Shown here: piece by piece, positions 26,769 through 36,922 of the stretch
Layout of the letters: each line of letters opens with the position of its first letter
How positions within the stretch are numbered: position 1 is the first letter of the stretch
From: Roseofilum reptotaenium CS-1145
GTDB taxonomy: Bacteria > Cyanobacteriota > Cyanobacteriia > Cyanobacteriales > Desertifilaceae
Assembly: GCF_028330985.1 (NCBI RefSeq)
Contig: NZ_JAQMUE010000100.1
Span: forward strand, 1 to 64,000
Reading direction: 5' to 3'
Length of the DNA stretch: 64,000 bases
Program-made: the position numbers and the translations under genes
The notes under the pieces: model-generated
Seen by the model: only the letters and a program-made list of their open reading frames with translations
Told to the model about the DNA's origin: nothing
Databases searched by the model: none

Positions 26769-27059
26769 ATGGCCTTTCAAACCTATTATCTGATTCGCTC
26801 TCAAAATGACGGTCAATATATCACGGCTCGTTTAGGAGATCAAAACTATCTGTTACTGTTCCAACAAGATTTTGAAGCCTACAGTTATCTCAATACCCAT
26901 GCCCCCGATGTTGCCCATCAATTTGCCGTTGAATCGTTAGTTGGTTCCCAGCTAAACGCTCTACTCAATCGATGGGGCTATCGGGGCATTGGATTAGTTC
27001 AAGATCCCTTAATTCCTAGGGTAGAATTTATGGCACGAGAGTCTTCTCTTGACAATTAG
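26769..27059 (+). CDS. Small conserved cyanobacterial protein, unknown
   Basis: 96 residues starting [22 protein letters not shown]; alpha/beta, soluble, no recognised motif. It follows the permease by 21 bases and overlaps the convergent GST-like gene by 4 bases at its 3' end. A role with the permease cannot be inferred beyond proximity. Confidence 0.65.
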   Translation: MAFQTYYLIRSQNDGQYITARLGDQNYLLLFQQDFEAYSYLNTHAPDVAHQFAVESLVGSQLNALLNRWGYRGIGLVQDPLIPRVEFMARESSLDN

Positions 27060-28261
27060 CTCGTGGGGTTGAATTGAGTCGGGTCTTGATCGCGACGATC
27101 GCGCACCGAAAGGGGAGTCCCTTCGCCATCACCCACTAGCGCTGCGGTACTTTCTAAGGCTTCCCGTAACCGTTTAGCGGCATAAATCGACATATCCCTC
27201 GGAACACTAATGCGATCGCGCAAATAACGTAATCCGATATCCGATCCTGATGGTGGGGGACACTTCTCTCCCTTAATCAAGTAGGTTAAAGCACAACGCA
27301 GCGCTTCATCAAACAGGCGATCGTCGGCGGGATTCACTTGAATAATATTCTGACGATGCTTCAGCACTCGGTGAAGAGCTTCTTCTCGGGAGGTTTCCGG
27401 CTCTGGATAGGTTACATCTGGCAATCCCAACCAAGGGCCACTATCCACCCGTTTCTGATTCTCCTGAGTTTCCAGTTCCTCATTTGGGTAACAGCCACCC
27501 ATTTGTGGAGGTAAATCATGGGCATGGGTATGAAAATCGCTTTGGGTTCCTCTATAGGTTGGGCGAGTTTCCATGGCATCAAACCAGTTGGAAAAATGGG
27601 GATTTTCCTTGCGTAGGCAATACCCTTTGTAGTAGTACAAACTCGCGTTCATCCGCTCAACATAGGGCGTGAAAATGATATCCACCGTGCCAAAATCCTC
27701 TAGGAAATAGGGGCCAGGCATACGGCTCAGAGCCTGTTCTACGTCGGCAACTACGCTAATAAATTTTTCTTTGTGCCGTTGGTCATCACGGGGCGATCTC
27801 CTCGGATAGCACAGCCAACTACACCAGGCCCGAAACAGTAACCGTTCTAGTCTGCGCAGGGGGATCACCTGGGAATCCTCCATCCCGGCACCGTTCAGGG
27901 GGCCAAACGCCTGTTCTAAGGCCATTAAAATATCATCACTTTCGGTAATCAATTGGCCGTCCAACTCGATCGCCGGAAGCATTCCCGATCGCACTTTTTC
28001 TTTATACCACTGTTCTTTTTTGCCATAGCAGAACATGGTCACCTTGCGGATACGATAAGGAATCTGTTTTTCCTCTAGCCATAACCATACCTTTTGGCAA
28101 TAGGGACACCAAGCATGATGATCTCGATAGAGTGTAACCCGCACATCCGATTCCGAGTGACCAAATAGGCGTAAATTGGATTGGGCATTGGTCGGGCCAT
28201 TGACTCGATCGATCGTAAAATGAGTGAGCGATTCTAGTTCTGTCCAGGTTAAGACACTCAT
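27056..28261 (-). CDS. Glutathione S-transferase-like protein with CPYC motif
   Basis: 401 residues, about twice a normal GST. A thioredoxin-like N-terminal domain has [21 protein letters not shown] near residue 50, followed by the cis-Pro region [21 protein letters not shown] helical GST C-domain runs to about 260, and an additional C-terminal region of about 140 residues has no motif I know. CPYC is a glutaredoxin-like redox pair, so thiol-disulfide or glutathione chemistry is likely. The extended form is common in cyanobacteria and plants. Confidence 0.82.
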   Translation of the reverse strand: MSVLTWTELESLTHFTIDRVNGPTNAQSNLRLFGHSESDVRVTLYRDHHAWCPYCQKVWLWLEEKQIPYRIRKVTMFCYGKKEQWYKEKVRSGMLPAIELDGQLITESDDILMALEQAFGPLNGAGMEDSQVIPLRRLERLLFRAWCSWLCYPRRSPRDDQRHKEKFISVVADVEQALSRMPGPYFLEDFGTVDIIFTPYVERMNASLYYYKGYCLRKENPHFSNWFDAMETRPTYRGTQSDFHTHAHDLPPQMGGCYPNEELETQENQKRVDSGPWLGLPDVTYPEPETSREEALHRVLKHRQNIIQVNPADDRLFDEALRCALTYLIKGEKCPPPSGSDIGLRYLRDRISVPRDMSIYAAKRLREALESTAALVGDGEGTPLSVRDRRDQDPTQFNPTS

Positions 28262-28326
28262 GGGCGGATGATAAAAATAACAGGAAGGATAATCCTATTC
28301 AATATAGCGCTGTTATTTGTCAGCGA

Positions 28327-29322
28327 TCAGAGACCCACGACCCGCACACCAATAGTATTGAGCCTAACTTCTGGTTTCGCTTCCATCGTATTACTACTCG
28401 ACTCCGGTTGAACTGGGATGCTATTTTTGAACCCAAGCCATGACCACAGACGCGGCCATCTATTCTTTTTAAATTCTTGTTTAATGCCATAACTGGCATA
28501 ATACAGTGGAGAAGAGCGACGATGGGCACTTCGACAAGCCCAAGGATAAATCATCCAAGACCCCCCACGTATGACGCGATCGCTCCCCTCGGTGGGACAA
28601 TCGAGACTGTTATCGAGATCATTATCCTGCCAGCGATCTTCACACCACTCCCATAGATTTCCATGCATATCGTATAACCCCCATCCATTGGCAGGAAAAC
28701 TGCCGACGGGTAAGGTTTTATAAAGACATTGACCTTTGGGAGCTTCCCCGTAATTATAGCTGGCATCATAATTAGCCAGCTCGGCAGTCAGGGTTTCACC
28801 GCAATGAAATGGAGTCACTGTTCCTGCACGACAAGCATATTCCCATTCGGCTTCGGACGGTAAGCGATAGGATTGTCCAGTGTATTGGCACAGTCGGGCG
28901 CAAAATTCCTGACACTCTAACCAGGAAACACTTTCTACAGGTCGGTTTTCTCCTTTGAAACTGGAAGGATCGGGGTTTAGGGAGCGATGTATTGGGGGAA
29001 AGGACGCTACCCTAAACCATTGGGCCTGAGTGATTTGAAATTTACCCATGTAGAACGGGGGTAAGCTGACGGAGTGCTGGAGTTTTTCCTGGTATCCCAT
29101 GAGAAAGGTTCCACCCGCGATCGCCACCATATCCAAAAAGATTCCTTTTCCCAAATCTTCTCGGTAATATTTTGCTTGCCGAGTTTCCCGCTCAATGATT
29201 TTTCCTCGATGGTTCACCGTAACGGTTTCAAACTCGAATAAAGACAGTTGAGGTTCTACCAATGACCCATTACCTATGACCAGCACGTAGAACTTACCGG
29301 GCCATACCAAAGAGAGAACCAA
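28327..29322 (-). CDS. Formylglycine-generating-enzyme (FGE/SUMF1) family protein
   Basis: C-type-lectin-like sulfatase-modifying fold: [66 protein letters not shown] and [21 protein letters not shown]. The last part differs from true FGE (IGVRVVGL instead of GFR), so it may be one of the many family members not acting on sulfatases. The frame starting at 29322 overlaps hpnH by 29 bases; a GTG at 29286, 7 bases after the hpnH stop, is an alternative start giving 319 residues. No sulfatase is in the window. Confidence 0.85.
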   Translation of the reverse strand: MVLSLVWPGKFYVLVIGNGSLVEPQLSLFEFETVTVNHRGKIIERETRQAKYYREDLGKGIFLDMVAIAGGTFLMGYQEKLQHSVSLPPFYMGKFQITQAQWFRVASFPPIHRSLNPDPSSFKGENRPVESVSWLECQEFCARLCQYTGQSYRLPSEAEWEYACRAGTVTPFHCGETLTAELANYDASYNYGEAPKGQCLYKTLPVGSFPANGWGLYDMHGNLWEWCEDRWQDNDLDNSLDCPTEGSDRVIRGGSWMIYPWACRSAHRRSSPLYYASYGIKQEFKKNRWPRLWSWLGFKNSIPVQPESSSNTMEAKPEVRLNTIGVRVVGL

Positions 29323-30316
29323 AAGAGCGGCCCATATTCTTTGGATCTAAAGCATCAACGGCAGCAGTAGGCTCATAGCCACAATGTACCATGCAATCAG
29401 CACATTTCGGATTGCCACTGCGATGACCATATCGGTCCCAATCTGTATTATCCAGTAATTCTTGGAAGCTTTGATAATAGCCTTCATTAAGCAAATAACA
29501 GGGCTTTTGCCAACCTAAAACGCTATAGCTAGGACTTCCCCAAGGGGTACAGTCATAGTCTTTTTCACCCAGGAGAAAATCTAAAAATAGGGGATTATGG
29601 TTAAAATTCCAAGCTTTTTGACCGGCTTTGAACGGAGCAAGAATTTCCCGAAATAGCGCTTTGGTTTGTTCCCGTTTCAGGAAATGGTCTTGATCGGGGG
29701 CCCAGGCATAACTATAACCGGGAGAAATCATCATCCCATCAATGTTTAAGGTGGCGAGAAAGTCAAAGAATTTTTGTATCTCTTGGGGGTCAGCACCCTC
29801 AAAGACTGTGGTGTTGGTGGTGACGCGAAATCCTTTGGCTTTAGCCGCGCGAATTGCTTGTACGGCTATATCAAACACGCCTTCACGGTCTACACAGCGA
29901 TCGTGTTGTTCCTGTAAGCCATCAAGGTGAACACTCAAGGTTAAATAGGGGGAGGGCTGAAACCGGTTTAAATATTTCTCCAGTAATAATCCATTGGTGC
30001 ATAAATAAATAAATTTTCTGCGCTCAATTAATCCCTTGACAATTTCCACAATTTGTGGGTGTAAGAGAGGTTCGCCTCCGGGAATGGAAACTACGGGCGC
30101 ACCACATTCTTCGACGGCAGCAAAGCATTCTTCTGGGGTAAGATGTTGTTTGAGAATTTCTTTAGGATGCTGGATTTTTCCACATCCGGAACAGGCTAAA
30201 TTGCATCGAAATAGGGGTTCAAGCATTAAGACTAGGGGGAATTTTTTCCGTCCTAATAGTCTTTGGGTGACTAAATATTTTCCGACTTCAATGGCTTGTT
30301 GTAGGGCAATGGCCAT
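29294..30316 (-). CDS. hpnH: Hopanoid biosynthesis radical SAM protein HpnH (adenosylhopane synthase)
   Basis: Adds the 5'-deoxyadenosyl group to diploptene, the first step to extended hopanoids. 340 residues. The radical SAM cluster motif is CNLACSGC (Cys 38, 42, 45), followed by [25 protein letters not shown] and the C-terminal cysteine-rich part [14 protein letters not shown]. The beginning [22 protein letters not shown] is typical. No other hopanoid gene is nearby, but squalene-hopene cyclase often lies elsewhere in cyanobacterial genomes. It is immediately upstream of the FGE-like gene. Confidence 0.95.
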   Translation of the reverse strand: MAIALQQAIEVGKYLVTQRLLGRKKFPLVLMLEPLFRCNLACSGCGKIQHPKEILKQHLTPEECFAAVEECGAPVVSIPGGEPLLHPQIVEIVKGLIERRKFIYLCTNGLLLEKYLNRFQPSPYLTLSVHLDGLQEQHDRCVDREGVFDIAVQAIRAAKAKGFRVTTNTTVFEGADPQEIQKFFDFLATLNIDGMMISPGYSYAWAPDQDHFLKREQTKALFREILAPFKAGQKAWNFNHNPLFLDFLLGEKDYDCTPWGSPSYSVLGWQKPCYLLNEGYYQSFQELLDNTDWDRYGHRSGNPKCADCMVHCGYEPTAAVDALDPKNMGRSFGSLFGMAR

Positions 30317-30430
30317 AATGGCTCCTCTTACGGTAACGGGTTATCTGGGGATTTAGTATAGTTGAAAGTTCCTGATTTCTGCAATCTTCCTATTACTCAT
30401 TACCCAATTACCTAATTACCGCGCGAAGTG

Positions 30431-30709
30431 CTATATTTTTCGATTTTCTAGACGAAAGAGCCACACCATGAGGGCAACTACACCAATTTGTAGAGCTAGG
30501 TTGCCTAAAGTGGTGCTGAGATCTTCTCCTGAAGCGAGTTTAGCGAGGAAAATGAAGGCTCCGATTAAACCGGATGTGGCAAAGGTGGCGTAAATAAATT
30601 GACGTAATCCCCGATAAGGTGCTTTGGCTTCAGCTTTGAGGCGAGCATATTTTTCTGGACTTAGGGAAGATTTGCGGCTGCTTTTGGATCGAGGAGAATC
30701 GGACGGCAT
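30431..30709 (-). CDS. DUF3493 membrane protein
   Basis: 92 residues. A basic, Ser-rich N-terminus, then EKYARLKAEAKAPYRGLRQFIY, characteristic of DUF3493, a family shared by cyanobacteria and plastids (related to low-PSII-accumulation proteins). Two membrane helices follow (FATSGLIGAFIFLAKLA and LALQIGVVALMVWLF). Function in thylakoid biogenesis is suggested for plant relatives; not shown here. Its 3' end touches a copy of the dispersed GCGC repeat (30419-30433). Confidence 0.82.
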   Translation of the reverse strand: MPSDSPRSKSSRKSSLSPEKYARLKAEAKAPYRGLRQFIYATFATSGLIGAFIFLAKLASGEDLSTTLGNLALQIGVVALMVWLFRLENRKI

Positions 30710-30806
30710 GGGTTTTGATGCTAAAAAGTCTGGGAAAATTCTACCATGGAGATGGCTTAGGGCCAGGAAAACCAGAGTATAGTAGAAAGTCTAGGTTTAA
30801 ATCGAG

Positions 30807-31667
30807 ATGTTTGAACAATTAATGGAATCTGAACGTAAAGTTAAGAGTGTTTACACCGATGGAGCGTGTTTAGGAAATCCCGGGCCAGGAGGATGGGCTG
30901 TGCTGGTCAATTTTACAGATGGCTCCATTTATGAAATGGGGGGATCGGAGGCGGATACGACGAATAATCGGATGGAGTTGCAGGGAGCGATCGCCGGATT
31001 AAGGTTAGTGGTGGCTTCGGGACAAACCGAAGCGGTGACGGTCTTTACGGATAGTGACTATGTGCGTAAGGGAATTACCCAATGGATTCGAGGCTGGAAA
31101 AATAAAGGCTGGAAAACGTCCCAAGGAAAACCGGTACAAAATCAGGATTTGTGGGAAAGTTTAGATCAGTTAAATTCTAAGATGGTGTTGTGGGAATATG
31201 TGCCAGCTCATACGGGCGATCGCGATAATGAACGTTGTGATGAGATCGCTAAAGCCTTTGCCACAGGTCGCTCTCCCGCCTTAAAACAAGCTTTAGAAAC
31301 CCAAAAGCGATCAAGTCTTTCCCCCCTAAATGGGCAGAACGCGCTACAATCCACGGATGTTGCTTTAAACGGTAGCATGACAGATGTAAATGCCCCTTCC
31401 AATCCTACGTCCTCCGAAAACACGGAGAATTTACCCCGTGATGTACGGGTTGGACAACTGCGAAACCTAATCGAAACCTTACGCATTGCTGACGAAATTG
31501 CCAGTCACGCTTATTTAATTACTAGCTCGGAGTTGGCAGACTTAATGGATGTCAACGCTAGTGCGGTTACCAGTCGCGGCGATCACTGGGTTTGGCGAAA
31601 CTGGGTGGTTTCGAGGGTTCGACGTGAGGGAAATCAAATCCTATGGCAACTTGAGAGAGTGGATTAG
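30807..31667 (+). CDS. rnhA: Ribonuclease HI with C-terminal extension
   Basis: Degrades RNA in RNA-DNA hybrids. Residues about 12-155 are RNase HI with its acidic active site: YTDGACLGNPGPGGWA (Asp), NNRMELQGAI (Glu), VFTDSDYV (Asp), and VPAHTGDRDNERCDEIA (His and Asp). Residues about 205-286 form a second domain (RVGQLRNLIETLRIADEIA to WVWRNWVVSRVRREGNQILWQLERV) resembling a winged-helix-type module found in cyanobacterial proteins; its role is unknown. Met 6 (MESERK) is an alternative start. Confidence 0.93.
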   Translation: MFEQLMESERKVKSVYTDGACLGNPGPGGWAVLVNFTDGSIYEMGGSEADTTNNRMELQGAIAGLRLVVASGQTEAVTVFTDSDYVRKGITQWIRGWKNKGWKTSQGKPVQNQDLWESLDQLNSKMVLWEYVPAHTGDRDNERCDEIAKAFATGRSPALKQALETQKRSSLSPLNGQNALQSTDVALNGSMTDVNAPSNPTSSENTENLPRDVRVGQLRNLIETLRIADEIASHAYLITSSELADLMDVNASAVTSRGDHWVWRNWVVSRVRREGNQILWQLERVD

Positions 31668-31744
31668 ATTCTGAGGCCATATCTCGATGAAGATGCCCTT
31701 GACAAGGGGCCTCCAGCCCCTTGCCTCCCCTCTGTAGTGTCCCG

Positions 31745-32017
31745 CTAACCCCTTATTCCCCCATCGGGCGGTGCATCAACCACTTCGTAGCTCGTAACAT
31801 CGATCGCATCGATAGCTTCCGTGGGTTCAGATGAGACGGTTTTGGGTTGAGGAGTCTGCTTTTGTGTCCATTGACGTACTTGCTCAAAATTAGAGGCAAT
31901 AGCCAATAGTCCCCCCGCAACAATAAAGACAGGAAGGGGAACTGATAGCGCTTTGAGCTGTTGAAAGATTTCAGCTAACACTAATAGAAGGACAAAACAG
32001 CTAATCCAGAGTCTCAT
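31745..32017 (-). CDS. Small membrane protein, unknown
   Basis: 90 residues. Two hydrophobic helices (LWISCFVLLLVLAEIFQQL and LPVFIVAGGLLAIASNF) and a polar tail ending VVDAPPDGGIRG. No known family. It lies alone between convergent rnhA and the divergent DHH gene. Confidence 0.6.
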   Translation of the reverse strand: MRLWISCFVLLLVLAEIFQQLKALSVPLPVFIVAGGLLAIASNFEQVRQWTQKQTPQPKTVSSEPTEAIDAIDVTSYEVVDAPPDGGIRG

Positions 32018-32133
32018 GGGTTTCTGATTGGGTTGATAGCACAGCTATTGACTATACTATACTCGACTATACTTGATGATTCTCCCAGAGTCCCTGGTAG
32101 ATGAAAGCTTGTTGTTGAATGAAGAGGTTGATC

Positions 32134-33063
32134 ATGGTTGATGCACAATACCGGTTAGTCACTCGCAGTGATTTTGATGGGTTGGTCTGTGGGGTTCTCC
32201 TCAAAGAGCTGAATTTGATTGATGAGATTAAGTTTGTCCATCCTAAAGATATGCAGGATGGCAAAGTCGAGATTAGCGATCGCGATATTACCACCAATTT
32301 ACCCTATGTTCCAGGAGCGCACTTGGTTTTCGATCACCATTTGAGTGAAACCATACGCAACACCTCTCAACCGGAGAATTATATTATCGATCCCGATGCC
32401 CCTTCGGCCTCACGAGTGGTTTATAACTATTATGGTGGAAAAGACAAGTTTACTGATATTTCTGAAGAGATGATGACGGCAGTGGATAAAGCAGACTCTG
32501 CCCAGTTTTCTGCCGAAGAAATTCTCGATCCTACCGATTGGGTTCTGCTCAATTTTATCATGGATGCCCGCACCGGCTTAGGCAGATTTAAGGAGTTTAG
32601 AATCTCCAATTATCAATTGATGATGGAATTGATCGATTATTGTAAATCTCACACGATTGAGGAAATTTTAGCCCTCCCCGATGTGCAAGAGCGAGTCAAC
32701 CTCTATCAACATCAGCAGGAACAATTTAAGCAACAATTAAAACGTTGTTCCCAAGCTTATGGTCAATTAGTGGCGATCGACCTGCGGAACGAAGAAACGA
32801 TTTATGCCGGGAATCGGTTTATGATTTATGCCCAATATCCTGAGTGTAATATTTCCATGCATATTATGTGGGGATTGAAACAGCAAAATACCGTTTTTGC
32901 AGTGGGTAAATCGATTCTGAATAAGACTTCAACTCTCAATATTGGTGAATTGATGCTACAACATGGAGGGGGAGGCCATGCGAATGCGGGGACTTGTCAA
33001 ATTGATAATGACAAGGCGGAAGAAATCAAGGCTGAATTAATCGATAAACTTCAGAATACCTAG
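32134..33063 (+). CDS. DHH/DHHA1 family phosphoesterase (exopolyphosphatase-like)
   Basis: About 309 residues. TRSDFDGLVCGVLLK near the N-terminus binds metal, HLVFDHHLSET is the DHH motif, and the DHHA1 substrate domain ends with GGGGHANAGTCQI. Relatives cleave oligonucleotides, polyphosphate or cyclic dinucleotide products; this subgroup is usually annotated exopolyphosphatase-related without proof. I choose the ATG at 32134 because AGAGG lies 6 bases upstream; the frame opens 15 bases earlier. Confidence 0.85.
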   Translation: MVDAQYRLVTRSDFDGLVCGVLLKELNLIDEIKFVHPKDMQDGKVEISDRDITTNLPYVPGAHLVFDHHLSETIRNTSQPENYIIDPDAPSASRVVYNYYGGKDKFTDISEEMMTAVDKADSAQFSAEEILDPTDWVLLNFIMDARTGLGRFKEFRISNYQLMMELIDYCKSHTIEEILALPDVQERVNLYQHQQEQFKQQLKRCSQAYGQLVAIDLRNEETIYAGNRFMIYAQYPECNISMHIMWGLKQQNTVFAVGKSILNKTSTLNIGELMLQHGGGGHANAGTCQIDNDKAEEIKAELIDKLQNT

Positions 33064-33215
33064 CATAATGCTACACGCGGGTAATGGGAGTATTACGTCT
33101 CTCTCCCAACCCTTCTTTCACTGGAGAGGGATACCAATTCGCGCCACTGATATTTTAGAAATGTTCGCCTTCCTAAAGTTTTAGCAGATTGTCCGGATTT
33201 AGAACGAGCAGGGGA

Positions 33216-34280
33216 TTACCTCTTCTTATTTTTCATCACTGATTTGATCATTTTTGAAAAACTCTTATCTTTTTGTCGTTTTTCAAGATAAGACATTTGA
33301 TTGAATTCCGACTCTTTTTTCATCTTCATATAATTTTGATAACGTTGTTCGGACAGATCTCCAGCTTCTATAGCAGTAAGAATGGCACAACCTTTTTCAT
33401 GAGTATGAGAACAGTTAGAAAATTTGCAGCTTTGCGAAAGCTCTACAATTTCTGAGAAGGTTTCATCGATTCCCTCATCTACAGACAGACTACCAAGCTC
33501 TCTCATTCCTGGGGTATCTATTATCATCGCTCCACTTTCGAGGCAAACTAATTGACGGGTGGTTGTCGTATGTCGCCCTTTGCTCTGTATTTTGCTTACG
33601 GGTTGTGTTTCATATTTTTCAATTCCTATGATGCGATTAAGTAAAGTTGTTTTACCGACACCAGAAGATCCTAGCAAGCAATATGAACATTCCTTCTTTA
33701 ACAAGCCAATAACTGAATCGATATTATCCGGATTTAAATTGCTAAACTCCATCGCAAGAGTGTAAGGAGCAATACTCAGAACTTTTTTCTTTATTTTATC
33801 TATCTCTTCCTTGGAGATCAGATCGCATTTACTGAGAAGAATAATAGGCTCAATTCCACTTTCATTGACCATAACCAGATAGCGCTCGAGCCTTCGTAGA
33901 TTAAAATTCTCATTCAAAGATTGAATAATGAAAGCAACATCAATATTTGCAGCTATCAACTGAAAATTTACTTCCTTTCCAGCCGTCTTTCTCTGTAGCA
34001 GAGTCTTTCTTGGGAAAACACCATATATAATGGCATGGCTATCATTATCGAAGAAATCGGCATATACCCAATCACCAGTAGTCGGAAGGTCGTATGCTAA
34101 CTCGGTACGGTAAAGAAAATTTCCTGATAATTCAGCAAATATCTCTTTCTCTCCCTTCGTCACAGTATAGCTGTCTTTATGTACAGAAACTACCCGTGCA
34201 ACATCGTGAGCAGCAATCATTTCATCATCCACTTGACTTTTAAACCAGTCATTATACCCAAGGCTTTTCAAATCGTCCAT
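33216..34280 (-). CDS. RsgA-like circularly permuted GTPase, probably acquired
   Basis: 354 residues. An N-terminal OB-like domain (about 1-100) is followed by the permuted GTPase with LLSKCDLI (G4), LLGSSGVGKTTLLN (G1), GRHTTTTRQ (G2) and IIDTPGMRELG (G3), then the zinc-binding tail CKFSNCSHTHEKGCAI. RsgA helps finish the 30S ribosomal subunit. I start it at MDDLKSLGYNDWF, matching the family, and a TATAAT at 34326-34321 would lie upstream of that start. The gene is markedly AT-richer than its neighbours, has a lysine-rich tail and contains no HIP1 octamer, so recent acquisition, perhaps as an extra copy, is likely. Confidence 0.88.
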   Translation of the reverse strand: MDDLKSLGYNDWFKSQVDDEMIAAHDVARVVSVHKDSYTVTKGEKEIFAELSGNFLYRTELAYDLPTTGDWVYADFFDNDSHAIIYGVFPRKTLLQRKTAGKEVNFQLIAANIDVAFIIQSLNENFNLRRLERYLVMVNESGIEPIILLSKCDLISKEEIDKIKKKVLSIAPYTLAMEFSNLNPDNIDSVIGLLKKECSYCLLGSSGVGKTTLLNRIIGIEKYETQPVSKIQSKGRHTTTTRQLVCLESGAMIIDTPGMRELGSLSVDEGIDETFSEIVELSQSCKFSNCSHTHEKGCAILTAIEAGDLSEQRYQNYMKMKKESEFNQMSYLEKRQKDKSFSKMIKSVMKNKKR

Positions 34281-34364
34281 AATTAGATTGATGTCTTTTT
34301 TTGTTATTCCTAACCCTGAAATTATACGATAAATTAGCATGATATATCTTGAAGAACTAAAGGG

Positions 34365-36818
34365 TTAGAATTGCGCTCCGTTTAAATTGGCATCGCTTAA
34401 GTCTGCATGGGTTAAATCAGCGCCCTCTAACTGAGCATCAGACAAGTTGGCTCCCATGAGTTTGGCTTGCCTTAAATTCGCGCCTCTGAGGTTGGTTTGG
34501 CTTAAATTAGCGAAGATAAATTTAGTGCCTTGAAGTTGGGCGTTTTCTAGGTTGGATTCCTGGAATTCGGTGCGGATAAAGTTGGCTTGGGATAGGTTGA
34601 TTCCCGGTAAATGAGCGCCTTTGAGGTTCATGCCTTGGAAGTTTCGATCGCCGGCTGTGTAGCGATCGATTACTTCGCTGATATCGGTGATGGAAAGAGA
34701 GCGCTGAGAGTGTTTTGGGAGGGTAAATGTGAGGGAATTTTCTGATCGCAGAAGTTGATACAGTTCTTGATAAAGCGGATAGTTCCCCACTCCACTAATT
34801 GTAACCCAAGCTCTGGTGCGAGTTAAGGCAATAAATAGGTGATTTCTGAGGGATAAATTGCTCTCATCTTGGGCAATATGATCCAGGGCGATCGCGTAAA
34901 CCATGTCTGCCTCATTTCCCTTTGCTTTCTCAATTGATGAAACCGTCACACAGCCTTCACTCCAAAAACTATTTTTTGAGCCAGAATCCTGCTTTTGTCC
35001 AGGAAGATAGACATCTATCCCCTGTCTAAAGAGTGCCTCAACCACCATTGGCTCCAGTTGGCGAGTCTGAATTCGAGTCCCCAAAAGAATAACCAAAATA
35101 TCCCGACTCGGTTTTAGTCCATCTTGGCGTAAATTTTGCCTTAAATGATAACCCAGATTCGCTAATTCTTCCTGGCGCGATTCATAAGCTTGAAACTCAA
35201 TCAGCGCTGATGAGTCTAACTGACTGACTGGATTGAGATCGGTATCAAACGGACGAGTGAGGGTAATCGATTTTCCAGGCAATAGTTCTCCTTCCACTTT
35301 AAATCCTAGGGCTTGCCAATCGGACTTTTGACACAACTGAGTTAAACATCCTTGGGGGCGAAAAATGCCCATCGTAATGCCATAGGCAACCCTTAACACT
35401 TGCGCCGGAGTACGATAGGATTTACAGAGGATTTCGGTTTTGGCAATATTCCCTAAATGAGAGCCATTTAAAAGATGTCCTAACTCCGCGCCAAATAAAT
35501 CGAGAACAGTTGTCATCTGTTGGGGATCGAGATGTTGATATTCATCCATTGTCCAAATCAAACGCCGTTGCTCCGGATATAAGGGATTGCAAGAGCGAAC
35601 AGACTGGTAAGCTAACCAATAAAAGGGTTGCTTTTGTTCAAATTTAATGCTATCTTGGACTAAGAAATCCTGCCCCTCATCTATAAAAACCGCATCAAAA
35701 ACTTGGGGTATTCTTCCTCGACGTAGAAGGTCAATACACACCTCAGCTAACGCTTCATGTGGCGCAGATCGTAAGGTATCAGAAACGGTATGAGGAGAGA
35801 CTCCAGACAGACGAGATAAAAAGCGATAAAAACCGGGTTGTCCTTTGGCTCCCCAACCGTGAAAAACGCGCAGGTTTCGGTTGCGCGAAGAATAGCTGAC
35901 TTGCCCCTCACTAAAATGGAGTAACCAGCGATCGAGTTGCTCGGTAATCGTTTGGTAAAGACTGCGGCTAAAGAAGACGATCGCGATTTTCCAATCTCGA
36001 TGTTTCAAGTGCATGTGAGCTGCTTTTTGGCAGAGAATTACCGTTTTCCCCGATCCGGCAATACCGCGAATTCGTTGCACTCCAGGCGGAATAGTTTTGG
36101 CGAGAGTTTCCTGGGCTAAATCAAGTTGGGAAAACTGCTGCCTGGCTTTGGCTAAAATTTCGGCGCGACTGGGAGAAGGATATAAGCGCCATCGGTTACT
36201 GGAATTAGGTTGAAAAATGGGAGTCCCACTCATTAAGGACAGCAAAAGTTGCCATTGCTGTTCGCTTAGGGAGGTGCCTGGAGTTAGGGGACTGATGTTT
36301 TTAACGCGATCGCAAAATTGGGCAATGGCAGTTAAGCGCAGATGGTTTTCAAACAGAATAGGAGGAGCCGAAATGAGGCGATCGAATTGCTTCTCGTGCC
36401 ACTGTTCTTGGGTAATATAAGGTAGGGCAACGATCGCCCGACTCATCAGACAAGACGTTAACCCGGGTTCTCGCTCGCACAATCTCAGAATCGCCCAAAC
36501 CTGCTGCTCGGCTTGTTGATAGGGCGATCCGGTTTTCTGGTAAAATCCTTGATAGTGCCAACGATGACCGGTAATTTGGGCGATTTGGTGAATCCGTAAA
36601 GACTTCACCTCAATGACAACGATTCCCAATTGGCGATCGAGAATCAGAATATCCGGCTCTTTGCGGTGTTTTCCTTGGGCAGAAAACAGAGGATAGCGCC
36701 AATAGGCAAGACAGGATCTGTCGTCAAACGCATCCTGAACTCTTTCCCATACCCGAAACTCCCCTCGCTCTCCTCCATTTCCAGTAAATTCAGTGGTAAT
36801 AAACTGCCCCTTCCCCAT
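34365..36818 (-). CDS. NERD nuclease - UvrD-like helicase - pentapeptide repeat fusion
   Basis: 817 residues in three parts. Residues about 15-130 are a NERD domain, with DILILDRQLGIVVIEVKS giving the Asp and Glu-x-Lys of a PD-(D/E)XK site. Residues about 240-690 are a superfamily 1 helicase: IRGIAGSGKTVIL (Walker A), DAVFIDEGQDF (Walker B), SSIEKAKGNEADMV and NHLFIALTRTRAWVTI (motifs V-VI). Residues about 715-817 are pentapeptide repeats of the A(N/D)Lxx type. NERD-helicase proteins are thought to process DNA and are often linked to defence or plasmid biology. A pentapeptide tail on such an enzyme is unusual; it could aid protein or DNA-mimic binding (inference). Confidence 0.85.
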   Translation of the reverse strand: MGKGQFITTEFTGNGGERGEFRVWERVQDAFDDRSCLAYWRYPLFSAQGKHRKEPDILILDRQLGIVVIEVKSLRIHQIAQITGHRWHYQGFYQKTGSPYQQAEQQVWAILRLCEREPGLTSCLMSRAIVALPYITQEQWHEKQFDRLISAPPILFENHLRLTAIAQFCDRVKNISPLTPGTSLSEQQWQLLLSLMSGTPIFQPNSSNRWRLYPSPSRAEILAKARQQFSQLDLAQETLAKTIPPGVQRIRGIAGSGKTVILCQKAAHMHLKHRDWKIAIVFFSRSLYQTITEQLDRWLLHFSEGQVSYSSRNRNLRVFHGWGAKGQPGFYRFLSRLSGVSPHTVSDTLRSAPHEALAEVCIDLLRRGRIPQVFDAVFIDEGQDFLVQDSIKFEQKQPFYWLAYQSVRSCNPLYPEQRRLIWTMDEYQHLDPQQMTTVLDLFGAELGHLLNGSHLGNIAKTEILCKSYRTPAQVLRVAYGITMGIFRPQGCLTQLCQKSDWQALGFKVEGELLPGKSITLTRPFDTDLNPVSQLDSSALIEFQAYESRQEELANLGYHLRQNLRQDGLKPSRDILVILLGTRIQTRQLEPMVVEALFRQGIDVYLPGQKQDSGSKNSFWSEGCVTVSSIEKAKGNEADMVYAIALDHIAQDESNLSLRNHLFIALTRTRAWVTISGVGNYPLYQELYQLLRSENSLTFTLPKHSQRSLSITDISEVIDRYTAGDRNFQGMNLKGAHLPGINLSQANFIRTEFQESNLENAQLQGTKFIFANLSQTNLRGANLRQAKLMGANLSDAQLEGADLTHADLSDANLNGAQF

Positions 36819-36922
36819 GGCTCAGTTATATGAAATCTTTAGATATGTGCTACAGATGATTAACACGGGGAGACGAAGATTGATGTATCGCCTGATTTTT
36901 GAAGTTTCATTGTTCATTGATA

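Noticed and set aside
32119-32133. Upstream Met as DHH gene start
   Set aside because: The ribosome binding site AGAGG lies inside this stretch and fits the ATG at 32134.
33130-33215. Possible gene remnant reading RNVRLPKVLADCPDLERAG on the plus strand before rsgA
   Set aside because: Looks protein-like, but is short, preceded by a stop, has no start, and I cannot tie it to a family.
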